The notes: generated by a model not told the origin, from the letters alone. DNA of 64,000 bases from Halogeometricum sp. S1BR25-6 (GCF_031624495.1 NZ_JAMQOP010000002.1:62001-126000); one strand, 5' to 3'; counted from the first letter of the stretch, positions 8,690 through 17,830 are shown. Numbers and translations are program-made.

Positions 8690-9289
8690 CTACGCGTCCA
8701 TCGTTTCTGCGCGCCCGACGACGACGTACTCGAACCCCTCCGAGACGATTCTCGCGTCCAGTCCGACCCGCTCCAGCAGGGCGCACAGTTCCGCCGGCGT
8801 CCAGAACTCGGAGTCGAAGCCGACGGCGCGTTCGGCGAGGACGAGGCCGCGCCCCCGGAGCGTCCGCGGGCCGAACTCCTGCACGACGACGACCCCGCCG
8901 GGGGCGACGACGCGGGCCGCCTCCCGCAGACTCCGTTCGGGGTCCGGGAGGTGGTGGAGGGCGTCCACCACGACGACGGCGTCGACACCGCCGTCGCGGA
9001 ACGGCAGCGACCCGGCGTCCGCGCGGACGACCGGGTGGCCATCGGCCCGCGCCCGCGCCAGCATCCCCCGCGAGAAGTCGACAACCACGGGGTCGAACCC
9101 GCCGCGATCCAGCGCTCGCGACGCGCGACCGGTGCCGCCAGCCACGTCCAGCACGCGCGCGACGTCCCGCCGGGCGAACGCGAGGCCGGCGCGCAGAGCG
9201 TCGGCGTCCGCGGAGGGCATCAGACGGTCGTAGAGCGAGGCGACGCGGTCGAAAAAGCGCACGTCGCCCCGGCCGTGGAGGCTCGCCAT
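8690..9289 (-). CDS. Class I SAM-dependent methyltransferase
   Basis: A 199-residue methyltransferase of the UbiE/methyltransferase-11 type. Motif I is VLDVAGGTGRASRAL near residues 44-58, followed by VVVDFSRGMLARARA and an acidic DALHHLPDPE loop typical of the family. The start at 9289 (MASLHGRGDVRFFDRVA) fits the usual N-terminus better than the ATG further upstream. The substrate is unknown. Confidence 0.88.
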   Translation of the reverse strand: MASLHGRGDVRFFDRVASLYDRLMPSADADALRAGLAFARRDVARVLDVAGGTGRASRALDRGGFDPVVVDFSRGMLARARADGHPVVRADAGSLPFRDGGVDAVVVVDALHHLPDPERSLREAARVVAPGGVVVVQEFGPRTLRGRGLVLAERAVGFDSEFWTPAELCALLERVGLDARIVSEGFEYVVVGRAETMDA

Positions 9290-9361
9290 ACCGACACCTG
9301 CGGTTCGGAGGTGAATAAGAGTCACCGACGCACTCAACCCCGCGGCCCCCCTCGTTCACCC

Positions 9362-9961
9362 ATGGAGTTCGTCGTCCTCGGATGGGCGGACGACGAACCG
9401 ACGCTCCGTCTGGACTACCGTCGGTTCGCCTACGCCGGGAAGTTCGTCATGTCGAACACGGGGAAGGCCGTCGTCGTCGACCGGTGGGACCCGATGGCCG
9501 CCCCCTCCGACGAGTACGACTCGGCGGTGGCCGCCGCGGCGGCGTTCAACGAGGACCGGACGGACGAGTCGACGCTGTGGATTCGCTACGTCACCGTCCG
9601 CTCGGACCGCAAGCGGCGGGGACTGGGACCGCGGCTCTGCGCGTTCGTCACCGACGCGGGCCGCGGCGCGGGCTACGAGCGGATTCGAATCGCCGTCAAC
9701 AACCCGTTCGCCTACGAGGCGCTTCACAAGGCCGGGTTCGCGTGGACCGGCGAGACGTCCGGACTCGCCGAACTCGTGCTCGAACGGCCGGCCGACGCGC
9801 CCGCGGCGCGTCTGCGGGAGACGTACCAGGCGGGGTTGGACAGCTATCGAGAGAGGGACCTCACCGACCCCGAGACGGCCTTCCTCGCCGCGCGGGAGGG
9901 GTCGGACCCGCCAGCCCTCCTCGACGGCGTCGGAGACGACACGGCAGACGCGGGACGTTAA
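9362..9961 (+). CDS. GNAT family N-acetyltransferase
   Basis: A 199-residue protein with the GNAT core: a strand ending in LWIRYVTVR, the acetyl-CoA loop RKRRGLGPRLCAFV (R/Q-x-x-G-x-G/A) and a downstream NPFAYEALHKAGF segment that matches the GNAT C-terminal NxxAxxxYxxxGF pattern. A C-terminal extension of about 60 residues (RETYQAGLDSYRERDLTD) is shared by related haloarchaeal proteins as I recall. The gene is 27 bp upstream of fen and probably co-transcribed. Confidence 0.85.
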   Translation: MEFVVLGWADDEPTLRLDYRRFAYAGKFVMSNTGKAVVVDRWDPMAAPSDEYDSAVAAAAAFNEDRTDESTLWIRYVTVRSDRKRRGLGPRLCAFVTDAGRGAGYERIRIAVNNPFAYEALHKAGFAWTGETSGLAELVLERPADAPAARLRETYQAGLDSYRERDLTDPETAFLAAREGSDPPALLDGVGDDTADAGR

Positions 9962-9988
9962 AGCGCCCCGCGACCCAAGCGAGCGGTA

Positions 9989-10969
9989 ATGGGCAACGCA
10001 GACCTGCGGACCTTGGCGTCCCTCTCCGACGTGTCGTTCGACGACGTGGCCGGGAGCGTCGTCGCCGTTGACGCGCACAACTGGCTGTACCGGTATCTGA
10101 CGACGACGGTCAAGTTCACCCCCGACGACGTCTACACCACCGCCGACGGCGAGGAGGTGGCGAACCTCGTCGGCATCGTGCAGGGGCTTCCCAAGTTCTT
10201 CGAGCACGACCTCGTTCCGATATTCGTCTTCGACGGCGGCGTTACGGAGTTGAAGGACGCCGAGGTGTCCGAGCGCCGCGCGCGACGCGAGAAGGCCGAG
10301 GAGCTGAAACGCGAGGCCGAGGAGCGCGGCGACGCCCTCGCCGCCTCGCGGTTGGAGGCGCGAACGCAGCGCCTGACCGAAACGATTCAGACGACGAGCC
10401 GCGAACTGCTCGAACTGCTGGACGTGCCCGTCGTCGAGGCGCCCGCGGAGGGGGAGGCGCAGGCGTCGCACATGGCCAAGCGGGGCGACGCCGACTACGT
10501 CGGCAGCGAGGACTACGACACCCTGCTGTTCGGCGCGCCGTACACGCTCAGACAACTCACCTCGAAGGGCGACCCCGAGTTGATGGACCTCGACGCGACG
10601 CTCTCGGACCTCGACGTGACTCACGAACAACTCGTCGACATCGCCATCCTCTGCGGCACCGACTTCAACGACGGTCTCTCCGGCGTCGGTCCGAAGACGG
10701 CGCTGAAGGAGGTGAAGGCGCACGGCGACCTGTGGGCCGTCCTCGACGCGCGCGACGCGTACATCGACAACGCGGACCGGGTACGCGAACTGTTCTTCGA
10801 CCCGCCCGTCACCGACGACTACGCGTTCGACACGGACGTCTCGCCGGACGTCGAGGCGGCCCGCGCCTTCGTCACCGAGGAGTGGGGAATCCCCGCCGAG
10901 AAGGTCGAACGCGGGTTCGAGCGCATCGAGGAGTCCGTCGTCCAGACCGGACTCGACCAGTGGACCTGA
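9989..10969 (+). CDS. fen: Flap endonuclease 1 (FEN-1)
   Basis: A 326-residue FEN-1/XPG family nuclease that removes 5' flaps during Okazaki-fragment maturation and base-excision repair. The N-domain starts MGNADL and carries Asp28 ([12 protein letters not shown]) and the IFVFDGG metal-site segment. The I-domain has Glu154 and Glu156 ([11 protein letters not shown]), [11 protein letters not shown] and [18 protein letters not shown] (helix-hairpin-helix). The last eight residues QTGLDQWT (319-326) form a PCNA-interacting PIP box. Length and motifs are canonical for archaea. Confidence 0.97.
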   Translation: MGNADLRTLASLSDVSFDDVAGSVVAVDAHNWLYRYLTTTVKFTPDDVYTTADGEEVANLVGIVQGLPKFFEHDLVPIFVFDGGVTELKDAEVSERRARREKAEELKREAEERGDALAASRLEARTQRLTETIQTTSRELLELLDVPVVEAPAEGEAQASHMAKRGDADYVGSEDYDTLLFGAPYTLRQLTSKGDPELMDLDATLSDLDVTHEQLVDIAILCGTDFNDGLSGVGPKTALKEVKAHGDLWAVLDARDAYIDNADRVRELFFDPPVTDDYAFDTDVSPDVEAARAFVTEEWGIPAEKVERGFERIEESVVQTGLDQWT

Positions 10970-11089
10970 CCGGCCGACGGTGCGGACCGCGGGACCGCGC
11001 CTCCGTACCACTCGCCGACCGAGTCGTCGCTGAAGTGCGCCTTTGAGTCACCGATACAGGTAACACCCCCGACACCGTCAGAACTGACA

Positions 11090-11686
11090 ATGAGACGACG
11101 TTCGCTCCTCGTCGGGGTCGCCACCGCGTTGTCGGGGTGCGCCGCCGCGCGGGACGCCGCGGACCGCATCCCCTTCACCGGCGCCTCCTCGACGAACGAG
11201 TCGACGGTCGTCGAGGCGGACGAGGGCGCACTCGGTGTGGATGGAACGGCCGAAGGCGGGTCCGGACGTGCCCGCGCCGACCTCCCCCCGCCGAGCGTGG
11301 GAACCGTCTCGCAGTTCGACCCCGCGGACGTCTTCGAGCGCGTATCGGTCGGCGCGGCGGAACAGTACCACCACCGCGTCGTCGTCTGGAACGCCGCCCC
11401 CGAGGAGCGGGAACTGACGGTCCGCCTCAGCGACGCCGACGACGACCGGACCGTCCTCGACGTCGAGACGGACTTTCCGGCGTACCAGGCGTTCGAGGTG
11501 CGCCTGTTCGACCCGGCCGACTACGTCCTCGCCGTCGCGGCCGACGGGGAGGGGGGGCGTCGCCTCGGCGTCCCGCGGTCGTTTATCGACTGCGACGGGT
11601 CGGAGACGGTCGTCGCGGTCCGACCGGGCGGCGGCGTCGACGCCGCGGTGCGGTCGACGACGGTGCTGTGCGACTTCGGCGGGTAA
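11090..11686 (+). CDS. Haloarchaeal lipoprotein, hypothetical
   Basis: A 198-residue protein with a twin-Arg start (MRRRSLLVG) and lipobox LSGC at residues 14-17, so it is probably exported by Tat and lipid-anchored at Cys17. The acidic mature domain contains EQYHHRVVVWNAAPEERELTVRLSD, suggestive of a small beta-sandwich. No enzymatic motif is seen. Confidence 0.75.
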   Translation: MRRRSLLVGVATALSGCAAARDAADRIPFTGASSTNESTVVEADEGALGVDGTAEGGSGRARADLPPPSVGTVSQFDPADVFERVSVGAAEQYHHRVVVWNAAPEERELTVRLSDADDDRTVLDVETDFPAYQAFEVRLFDPADYVLAVAADGEGGRRLGVPRSFIDCDGSETVVAVRPGGGVDAAVRSTTVLCDFGG

Positions 11687-11714
11687 GGAGTAAAAGGAGA
11701 GTCCGAGGTCCGAC

Positions 11715-13064
11715 TCAGGCGCACGCCTCGACGGCCTCGCAGAACAGCGACGCGCCGAGTTCGATTTCGCGTTCGGTCACGTCCAACGGCGGCAGGATTC
11801 GAATCACGTCGTAGCCGCAGGCGAGGGTGAGAAGGCCCTTCTGGAGGCAGGCCTCCTGGACGTCGTTCCGACGCTCTTTCGAGTCGAACTGGACCGCGAG
11901 CAGTAGCCCCTTGCCGCGCACGTCGGTGACGGGTGCGAGGTCGGCGTCGCGCACGAACTCCTGGAACTGACGGCCGCGTTCGACGGCGTTGGCCATCAGG
12001 TCGTAGTCGCGAATCGCGTCGATAGTGAGCGCTCCCTGCAGCGAGGAGATGATGTCGCCGGCGCCCCACGTCGAGGAGATGCGCGCCTTCTCCTCGGGGA
12101 ACACGTCCCGGCGGGAGACGGTCGCCCCCACCCGAAGCGCCTTCGCGGAGGAGATGACGTCGGGTTCGATGGCGTAGTGGTCCGACCCCCACATCTTCCC
12201 CGTCCGACCCACGCCCGTCTGAATCTCGTCGGCGACGAGCGTGATGTCGTGCTCCGAACAGAGCGCCGCCACCTCGTCCATGAACGCCTCCGAGGGGATG
12301 CGGTAGCCCCCCTCGCCCTGAATCGGTTCGAGGACGACGAACGCCACGTCGTCGGAGTGGACGTTCCCCCGGTCGGGGTCGAGTTTCTGCCGAAGACGCG
12401 AGACGCCGGAGTCGTCGGGGAAGAAGCCGCAGTCGCAGGTGTCGGCCGTGCAGGCGCGCGAATCGCAGTACGGGATATCGACGATACCCGATAGCTCGGG
12501 GAAGTCGCGGCGGTAGACCGACTTCGAGCGGTTCAGCGAGAGGGCGCCGAGCGTCCGGCCGTGGAACGCGCCCTCGAAGGTGACGCCGTACTTCGCGCCG
12601 CCCGACTCGTCGTAGGCTATCTTGATGGCGTTCTCCACCGCCTCCGCGCCGGAGTTCGAGAGGAAGACGGTGTCCATGCCGTAGTGCTCGGTCGCCTCGA
12701 CCAGTCGCTCCATCAGGCCGGCCGGGCCGGGGAACCGCTCCTCGCCGGGTCGCTGACCGTCGGAGACGTAGAAGTCCTGCCCCGCTATCTTCAGGGGGTC
12801 GACGAGGTCGAACTCGCGGAGGCGGTCGAGTATCTTCGGGTTGTTGTAGCCGAGGGGGGCGGCGGCGACGTGACTCGTGAAATCGAGGAGGACGTTGCCG
12901 TCCACGTCGGTACAGAACGGTCCCTCCGCGTCGGCGGAGACGTCCCAGACGAAGTCGTAGACGTAGGTGCTGGGGGCGGCGTTCGAGCGGTGGTACTCGA
13001 CCCACTCGCGCGCCTTCTCGCCGGGGAGGGTGTCGACTCGTGGCGTGGCCGTCTCTCGGTCCAT
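11715..13064 (-). CDS. Class III PLP-dependent aminotransferase with Cys-rich insert
   Basis: A 449-residue fold-type I aminotransferase of the acetylornithine/GABA/ornithine class. Visible features: NSGAEAVENAIKIA, FHGRTLGALS, VADEIQTGVGRTG with the PLP-ring Asp279, and the Schiff-base Lys308 in ISSAKAL. The substrate cannot be set by eye. An unusual Cys cluster (Cys200, 205, 210 and 212, PYCDSRACTADTCDCGFF) sits between the FHGR and EPIQGEGG motifs. The start at ATG 13064 gives the expected length; the open frame extends 18 codons further upstream. Confidence 0.88.
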   Translation of the reverse strand: MDRETATPRVDTLPGEKAREWVEYHRSNAAPSTYVYDFVWDVSADAEGPFCTDVDGNVLLDFTSHVAAAPLGYNNPKILDRLREFDLVDPLKIAGQDFYVSDGQRPGEERFPGPAGLMERLVEATEHYGMDTVFLSNSGAEAVENAIKIAYDESGGAKYGVTFEGAFHGRTLGALSLNRSKSVYRRDFPELSGIVDIPYCDSRACTADTCDCGFFPDDSGVSRLRQKLDPDRGNVHSDDVAFVVLEPIQGEGGYRIPSEAFMDEVAALCSEHDITLVADEIQTGVGRTGKMWGSDHYAIEPDVISSAKALRVGATVSRRDVFPEEKARISSTWGAGDIISSLQGALTIDAIRDYDLMANAVERGRQFQEFVRDADLAPVTDVRGKGLLLAVQFDSKERRNDVQEACLQKGLLTLACGYDVIRILPPLDVTEREIELGASLFCEAVEACA

Positions 13065-13124
13065 GACCGCCCTACGGCAACCTCCACGATAAGAAGTTCG
13101 CTCGGGGGTGACGTACACCGAATC

Positions 13125-14432
13125 TCACAGGACGCCCAGGGCGACGAACGCGCCGGTGAGGGCGCCGACGCCGACGAGGAGCGCCGCCGACCAGAGCGCG
13201 ACCGCGCGGGTGAACTGCCGGGGACCGGCCAGCGAGAGCAGCACCTTCACGACGACGCTCGACGCCGTCGCGAGGAGTATTGCGAGCGTGGCGGCCGTCG
13301 AGTCGATGCTCCCCCCGCGGTACAGCAGGATGGCCGTCGTCGTCGCGCCCGCCGAGGAGACGAACCCCGAGACGAACGAACTGACGTAGAGGCCGAGCGT
13401 CCCCAACTCGCTCTCCGCGACGGTGCCGGCGACGAGGATGGCGAGGAAGACGGCGCCGAACGTGAGCGCGTTCCGCAGCGAGAACGGACTCTCCAAGGGG
13501 ATGTCCACCTGCTCGCTCCAGTCGGCGGCGAACCACGCCGCGACGACGCTCCCGACGACGAGACAGCCGAGGGGGAGCGCCACCCCCAGCAGCGCCCGGT
13601 TGGTGGCGGTGAACGTCAGCGCGATGACGAGGTTGCGGACGGCCATCGCCGCGTCGGCGAGGAGGACGGCGGCGACGCCGTAGCGGTAGGCGTCGGGATG
13701 CTGGCGGACGTGGTCGAGCATCGTCCCGACGACGGCCGACGAGGAGGCGAGGCCGCCGAAAAAGCCCGTGACGGCGATGCCGCGGCCGCCGTACTGCTGG
13801 ACGATGACGTAGTTGACGATGCCGATGCCGGCGACGGTGACGACCATGAGCCACGCCACCCGCGGGTCGTCGATAGTGACCCCGTAAACGGTGTAGGACT
13901 CCGCCGGCAGGATGGGGTAGGCGACGAACGCGAGGATGGCGAACTCGGTCATCGAGCGGAGTTCCTGTCGGTCCAGTCGGCCCGCCAGTCCGTGGAGTTC
14001 GCGCTTCAGCACCAACAGCAGCGACGAGACGACGGCCACACTGACGCCCTGCAGGGCGTAGCCGAGTGCGACGAGGACTCCCACGCCGTAGGCCGCCATG
14101 AGCGACATCGAGGTGGTGAGAGAGAGGCCGGTTCCGTCCTCGCCGAGCAGGCCGCTGACGGCGAGCAGCACCCCCTGCACGATGACGAGCACCCCTCCGA
14201 TGGCGAGCAGCGAGACGCCGAGGTCCGACTCGACGGCGACGAGCGTGAACACCGCGCCGACGAGGCTCGTCAGGCTGAACGTCCGAATCCCCGCGGACTT
14301 CTCGGACCACTCGCGCTCCAACCCGAGGAACATCCCGAGGAGGGCCGCCAGCACGAGGCGGACGACGTCGTTCGACAGCGGCGCGGACAGTAGACCGCCG
14401 GACTGCAGAGCGAGAGCTGGGAGAGACGACAT
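13125..14432 (-). CDS. MgtC/SapB-DUF4010 family membrane protein
   Basis: A 435-residue protein. The N-terminal domain (about 20-150) is MgtC/SapB-like: LGMFLGLEREW, GIRTFSLTSLVGAVF and LTTSMSLMAAYGVGVLVALG. The C-terminal domain resembles DUF4010, with GFFGGLASSSAVVGTML and multiple spans, about 13 in all. Haloarchaeal proteins of this arrangement are uncharacterised; MgtC homologues affect magnesium starvation responses and ATP synthase in bacteria. The gene sits 60 bp upstream of the aminotransferase on the same strand. Confidence 0.85.
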   Translation of the reverse strand: MSSLPALALQSGGLLSAPLSNDVVRLVLAALLGMFLGLEREWSEKSAGIRTFSLTSLVGAVFTLVAVESDLGVSLLAIGGVLVIVQGVLLAVSGLLGEDGTGLSLTTSMSLMAAYGVGVLVALGYALQGVSVAVVSSLLLVLKRELHGLAGRLDRQELRSMTEFAILAFVAYPILPAESYTVYGVTIDDPRVAWLMVVTVAGIGIVNYVIVQQYGGRGIAVTGFFGGLASSSAVVGTMLDHVRQHPDAYRYGVAAVLLADAAMAVRNLVIALTFTATNRALLGVALPLGCLVVGSVVAAWFAADWSEQVDIPLESPFSLRNALTFGAVFLAILVAGTVAESELGTLGLYVSSFVSGFVSSAGATTTAILLYRGGSIDSTAATLAILLATASSVVVKVLLSLAGPRQFTRAVALWSAALLVGVGALTGAFVALGVL

Positions 14433-14537
14433 TGAGTGCCCGTTCGTGGGGCGACGGCTTTAGTTCCGTCGTAGCCCCCGCCGAAACACGTTAGAATTCA
14501 CGACAGACTTTTGCCGTCCGGGGGTCCGTTCTCAGGT

Positions 14538-15848
14538 ATGTCCCTCCTCGATATGAACCGCGCCCGGTTGGCGTGGTGGGCGGTCGGCGCCGTCCTCGCG
14601 GTTGCGCTCGCCTACGTCTTCTACTCGTTCGTCGGTACGTTCGTCTTCGGTATCTTCATCTACTACTCGACGCGCCCCATCTACCGCCGCCTGAACCGCC
14701 GCATCCGTCCGCCAAGTCTCGCGGCCGCCATCGCCCTGTTCGCCCTCGCGCTCCCGGCGTTGGCCCTCGTTACCTACGCGTTCGCCATCGTCGTCAACGA
14801 ACTGGTCAAACTCACGAACAGCGGCGTCTTCGACCTCTCGCAGGTCCCCATCACGACCGAGCAACTCGCCCGCGTCACCGATTTGAGCGTGCTGCTGTCG
14901 TTCAACATCTCGGATATCACCGAGACGCAGATGTCGCAGATTCTCCGGTCGCTCGGCTCCGCGGCCGACACGCTCGCGTTCTTCGGCATCGGCGCCATCC
15001 ACCTGTTCGTCATGATCGCGCTGGCGTTCTATCTGCTGCGCGACGACCACCGCTTCGCCCGCTGGTTTCGGACGCAGTTCGCGGACGACCGCGGGGTCAT
15101 GGAGGCGTACGTCAGCGCCGTCGACCGCGACTTCCAGAACATCTTCTTCGGGAACATCCTCAACGCCGTCCTCACGGGCACCATCGGCGTCATCGCCTAC
15201 TCGGCGCTGAACGCGGTGGCGCCGCCGGAAGTGGAGATTCCCGCGGCCGCCCTCGTCGGCCTCCTCGCGGGCGTCGCCAGTCTCATTCCCGTCGTCGGGA
15301 TGAAACTCGTCTACGTCCCCGTCGCCGCCTACCTCCTCGCGGTGTCGTACTTCGCGGACCCCACTACGGTCTGGTTCGTCCTCCTCTTCGCCGCCGTCTC
15401 GTTCGTCGTCGTGGATACGATTCCGGACCTCGTCCTCAGACCGTACGTCACCGGGCGGAGCCTCCACGTCGGCGCGGTGATGATCGCGTACACGTTCGGC
15501 CCCCTGCTGTTCGGGTGGTACGGCATCTTCTTCGCGCCGATGATTCTGGTGCTCGTCGTCAACTTCGCGCGGTACGTCCTGCCGGAACTGGTGGTCGGGT
15601 CGCCGATTCGACCGTACGCCGTCGACCCCGCGGCCGAACGGGAGACCGAGGCCGACGACGCCGGACCGTCGGCGCCGACGGCGGCCGAATCCCTCGGCGG
15701 GTCCGAAGAGAGAGACGAAGCGGCAGAAACGGAGTCCGGGGTCGACGCGGCCGAATCGCCGGCCGAGGAGACTCCGCCGACGGAGACGGGCGTCTCGGGC
15801 CGTAGGAAGTCGGGGGCCGCGAACGAAGACGAGTCGACGCCCTCGTGA
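14538..15848 (+). CDS. AI-2E (PerM/YdiK) family transporter
   Basis: A 436-residue membrane protein. The N-terminal spans begin at WWAVGAVLAVALAY, a central soluble region follows (about 90-150), and the conserved family core includes FFGNILNAVLTGTIGVIAY, LVGLLAGVASLIPVVGM and a C-terminal FGWYGIFFAPMILVLVV. A long acidic Glu/Ala/Thr tail of about 75 residues follows. ATG 14538 was chosen over a TTG nine codons upstream. Family members export small molecules or act in Na+/H+ antiport; the substrate is unknown. Confidence 0.88.
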   Translation: MSLLDMNRARLAWWAVGAVLAVALAYVFYSFVGTFVFGIFIYYSTRPIYRRLNRRIRPPSLAAAIALFALALPALALVTYAFAIVVNELVKLTNSGVFDLSQVPITTEQLARVTDLSVLLSFNISDITETQMSQILRSLGSAADTLAFFGIGAIHLFVMIALAFYLLRDDHRFARWFRTQFADDRGVMEAYVSAVDRDFQNIFFGNILNAVLTGTIGVIAYSALNAVAPPEVEIPAAALVGLLAGVASLIPVVGMKLVYVPVAAYLLAVSYFADPTTVWFVLLFAAVSFVVVDTIPDLVLRPYVTGRSLHVGAVMIAYTFGPLLFGWYGIFFAPMILVLVVNFARYVLPELVVGSPIRPYAVDPAAERETEADDAGPSAPTAAESLGGSEERDEAAETESGVDAAESPAEETPPTETGVSGRRKSGAANEDESTPS

Positions 15849-15876
15849 GGCGCTTACCGTTCGAGAAGAGCGTCGT

Positions 15877-16173
15877 TCAGACGCGGACGCCGTCGTACTC
15901 GACGTCGACGTAGTTCGCTTCCCACTCCTTGCGGGCCTTCAGTTCGCGGCGACCGCGGCGCGTCAGCGTGTAGAAGTTCGTCCGCCGGTCGCGCTGTCCC
16001 TTCTCGACGAGGCCTTTCTCGACGAGGGTGTCGAGGTTCGGGTAGAGCCGTCCGTGGTGGATCTCCTTCTCGTAGTACCCTTCGAGTTCATCCTTGATGG
16101 CGAGGCCGTGCGGTTCGTCGAGACCGGCGATAACGTACAGTAGGTCACGCTGAAATCCTGTCAAGTCGTACAT
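15877..16173 (-). CDS. PadR family transcriptional regulator
   Basis: A 98-residue winged-helix protein with the PadR signatures FQRDLLYVIAGL, HGLAIKDELEGYY, HGRLYPNLDTLVEKGLVEKG and YTLTRRGRREL. It lacks a long C-terminal dimerisation domain, as in the small haloarchaeal PadR proteins. A TATA-like ATATACTTATT on the minus strand (about 16211-16221) would start transcription 10-20 nt before the ATG. The regulated gene is unknown. Confidence 0.88.
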   Translation of the reverse strand: MYDLTGFQRDLLYVIAGLDEPHGLAIKDELEGYYEKEIHHGRLYPNLDTLVEKGLVEKGQRDRRTNFYTLTRRGRRELKARKEWEANYVDVEYDGVRV

Positions 16174-16375
16174 CGGTACTTTCGATTAGATTCTTATCGT
16201 CTAGCTGGAATAAGTATATCGAAGCGGAACGACCGTCACCGCGCGTGTATACGCGGAATCCGGGCGTTCTGGCTGACAGTTTCGGTCGCCGCGCCGCCCG
16301 TACCCAGAGGCGGCGCCGAACCCGTCGCTTCGACGAGAAGAACCGACGGCGCACTCGCTGCAGAACGTGAGTATC

Positions 16376-16468
16376 GGAAAAGGAAGCAAGCCACGCGAAA
16401 ATCGCGTGGATGCTTGCCGCCCTGAATTGGTCCCCGCTGACGCTTCGGCCCTCCAAAGCGAAGCGTCA
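16376..16468 (-). ncRNA. Candidate small RNA with two hairpins
   Basis: Reading the minus strand, a TATA-like TTTAATATA (complement of 16488-16496) is followed about 25 nt later by a 10-bp perfect hairpin (arms 16459-16468 and 16438-16447, loop of 11 nt containing GGAGGG). About 20 nt further on comes a second hairpin (arms 16402-16409/16391-16398, extended by 16413-16417/16386-16390 with a 3-nt bulge) and then a pyrimidine/T-rich tract TTCCTTTTCC. The order promoter, stem, stem, U-tract fits an RNA of about 90 nt. No coding frame explains it. The family is unknown. Confidence 0.5.
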
Positions 16469-16485
16469 CCCGTATCTATCCGTTG

Positions 16486-16500
16486 GTATATATTAAAGAT
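16486..16500 (-). promoter_or_regulatory. TATA-like box for candidate small RNA
   Basis: The minus strand reads TATCTTTAATATATA here, a good haloarchaeal TATA/TTTAWA match in GC-rich DNA. It lies 25-30 nt before the first hairpin. It is downstream of the minus-strand gene at 16543-16689, so that gene cannot use it. Confidence 0.5.
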
Positions 16501-16542
16501 ACCGGCACGTGTGAGGATTGCCCCTTGTCGTGAGCGCCCCCC

Positions 16543-16689
16543 TCACATGTGCTCTTCCTCGAGAACCCAGCCGAGCGCCCGTTTGTAATGTGTGAACAGT
16601 TCTCTGACTCCGGCGTGGCGCATCTCCTCGGAGTCCAACTCCTCGGCGAGGAACTCGTACTGCTCTCTGATCTCCTCTTCTGAGCGCAT
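16543..16689 (-). CDS. Small conserved-looking protein, 48 residues
   Basis: MRSEEEIREQYEFLAEELDSEEMRHAGV and the C-terminal YKRALGWVLEEEH suggest a short helical acidic protein. I believe similar 45-55 residue proteins occur in other haloarchaea, but have no name for the family. The start at ATG 16689 is chosen because the upstream codons overlap the promoter of the divergent zinc-finger gene and are low in halophilic coding character. Confidence 0.6.
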   Translation of the reverse strand: MRSEEEIREQYEFLAEELDSEEMRHAGVRELFTHYKRALGWVLEEEHM

Positions 16690-16816
16690 AGCGTCGATAC
16701 GAGCCTCAGAGGCATGAAATTGGTGCGGGTGGTCGAACGTCGTCCGCCGCTGTCTGTCGTCGCCCGCGACCGACCGCGGCGTCGGGCTTTTGTCCCGGGA
16801 CCGCGCACGTCCGCAC

Positions 16817-17527
16817 ATGGAGATTCGGGGTCGCCGGCGCTGTAAGTCCTGCGAGCACGAGTGGTCGTACTACGAGACGGGCGAAGTCGCCTGTCCGGCC
16901 TGCGGCAGCATGCGGAGCGTCGGCGTCGGCGAGCGAGCGAGCCACACCGACAGCGCCGAGGAACTGGACCTCACCGAACACCGCGCCGCGGCGGAGGCGG
17001 AGTCGATAGAAGCCGTCGCCGACGACCTGAAGTCCGACCTGCGGGCGTACCTCCGGGCGCGCGGGTTCATCAGCGGCGGCGAACTCCGCGACCCCGACGA
17101 CACCTACCTCGCGGCGCGCGAACTGCTGCACGCGGTGGACGTGTACGTCCGTCGTCGCGACCCCGACGAGGCGCTGGAGTTGTACGTCGTCTCGCTCCTG
17201 AACGGCGCCGAACGCGGCGACCGCCCCGCTCCCGAGGCGGTCCCCGAAGCGATGACGGCCGCGCGCGGCCTCGCCTATGCGGAGTCGCTGAACGCGTTCC
17301 GGCGCGACTTCTCGACGTGGCTGAAAGGGGAGTCGCGCCCCGAGGCGCGGCGGACGCTCTCGACGCTCGGCGAGCACCTCAAGCGCGCCGAGGCCCTGCA
17401 GGGCGACGTGTCCGTCGAGCACTCGGAGGCGCTCGTCCGCGCCGCCCGCGAACTCGCGACCTACGCGAGGGAGGGCGACGAGTCGGCGCTGTCGACCGCG
17501 CGGGACCGACTGTCGCGCCTCGACTGA
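16817..17527 (+). CDS. TFIIB-type zinc-ribbon protein, hypothetical
   Basis: A 236-residue protein with an N-terminal zinc ribbon (Cys-x2-Cys at CKSCEHEW and Cys-x2-Cys at CPACGS within the first 35 residues), followed by a long helical acidic region with TPR-like character (YLAARELLHAVDVYVRRRDPDEALELYVVSLLNGA). This layout is common in haloarchaea but has no defined function. It is 42 bp upstream of a second small Cys-containing protein. Confidence 0.75.
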   Translation: MEIRGRRRCKSCEHEWSYYETGEVACPACGSMRSVGVGERASHTDSAEELDLTEHRAAAEAESIEAVADDLKSDLRAYLRARGFISGGELRDPDDTYLAARELLHAVDVYVRRRDPDEALELYVVSLLNGAERGDRPAPEAVPEAMTAARGLAYAESLNAFRRDFSTWLKGESRPEARRTLSTLGEHLKRAEALQGDVSVEHSEALVRAARELATYAREGDESALSTARDRLSRLD

Positions 17528-17569
17528 GAGAGAGCAACGCCTTTCGTTCCCGCCGCCCCTTCACCGCCG

Positions 17570-17803
17570 ATGGCCGACCGATTCGACCAACACGCCGTCC
17601 GCCACCGGATGAAACTGCTCCGCGACGACGGCGACGTGACGCTGTACGAGAACCGCGACGGCGTGCCGTGTCCGGCCTGCGGCGACGTCTTCGACCGCCT
17701 CCTTCTCACCGAACGCGGAGCGCACTCCTTCGACGTGGGCGAGCACGCGACGTTCTGCGTCGCGCACGAGGACGAGCGGCTGGTGGTCTGTACGCACCGC
17801 TGA
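17570..17803 (+). CDS. Small zinc-binding-like protein
   Basis: A 77-residue protein with CPACGDVFDRLLLTERGAHSF and a second pair of Cys/His residues at FCVAHEDE and VVCTHR, so a mononuclear zinc site is plausible. Related haloarchaeal proteins have been labelled flagella-cluster proteins because of gene position elsewhere; nothing here links it to archaella. Confidence 0.7.
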   Translation: MADRFDQHAVRHRMKLLRDDGDVTLYENRDGVPCPACGDVFDRLLLTERGAHSFDVGEHATFCVAHEDERLVVCTHR

Positions 17804-17830
17804 GAACGGGTGAGGAAGTGAGAGGCTCGG

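Larger units (their letters stand above)
16174..16542. other. Intergenic region containing promoter and structured RNA candidate
   Basis: There is no protein-coding gene here. The left edge holds the PadR promoter. The centre is GC-rich without obvious coding bias. The right part (16376-16500) contains two strong hairpins and an AT-rich box, described as a candidate small RNA. Confidence 0.5.
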
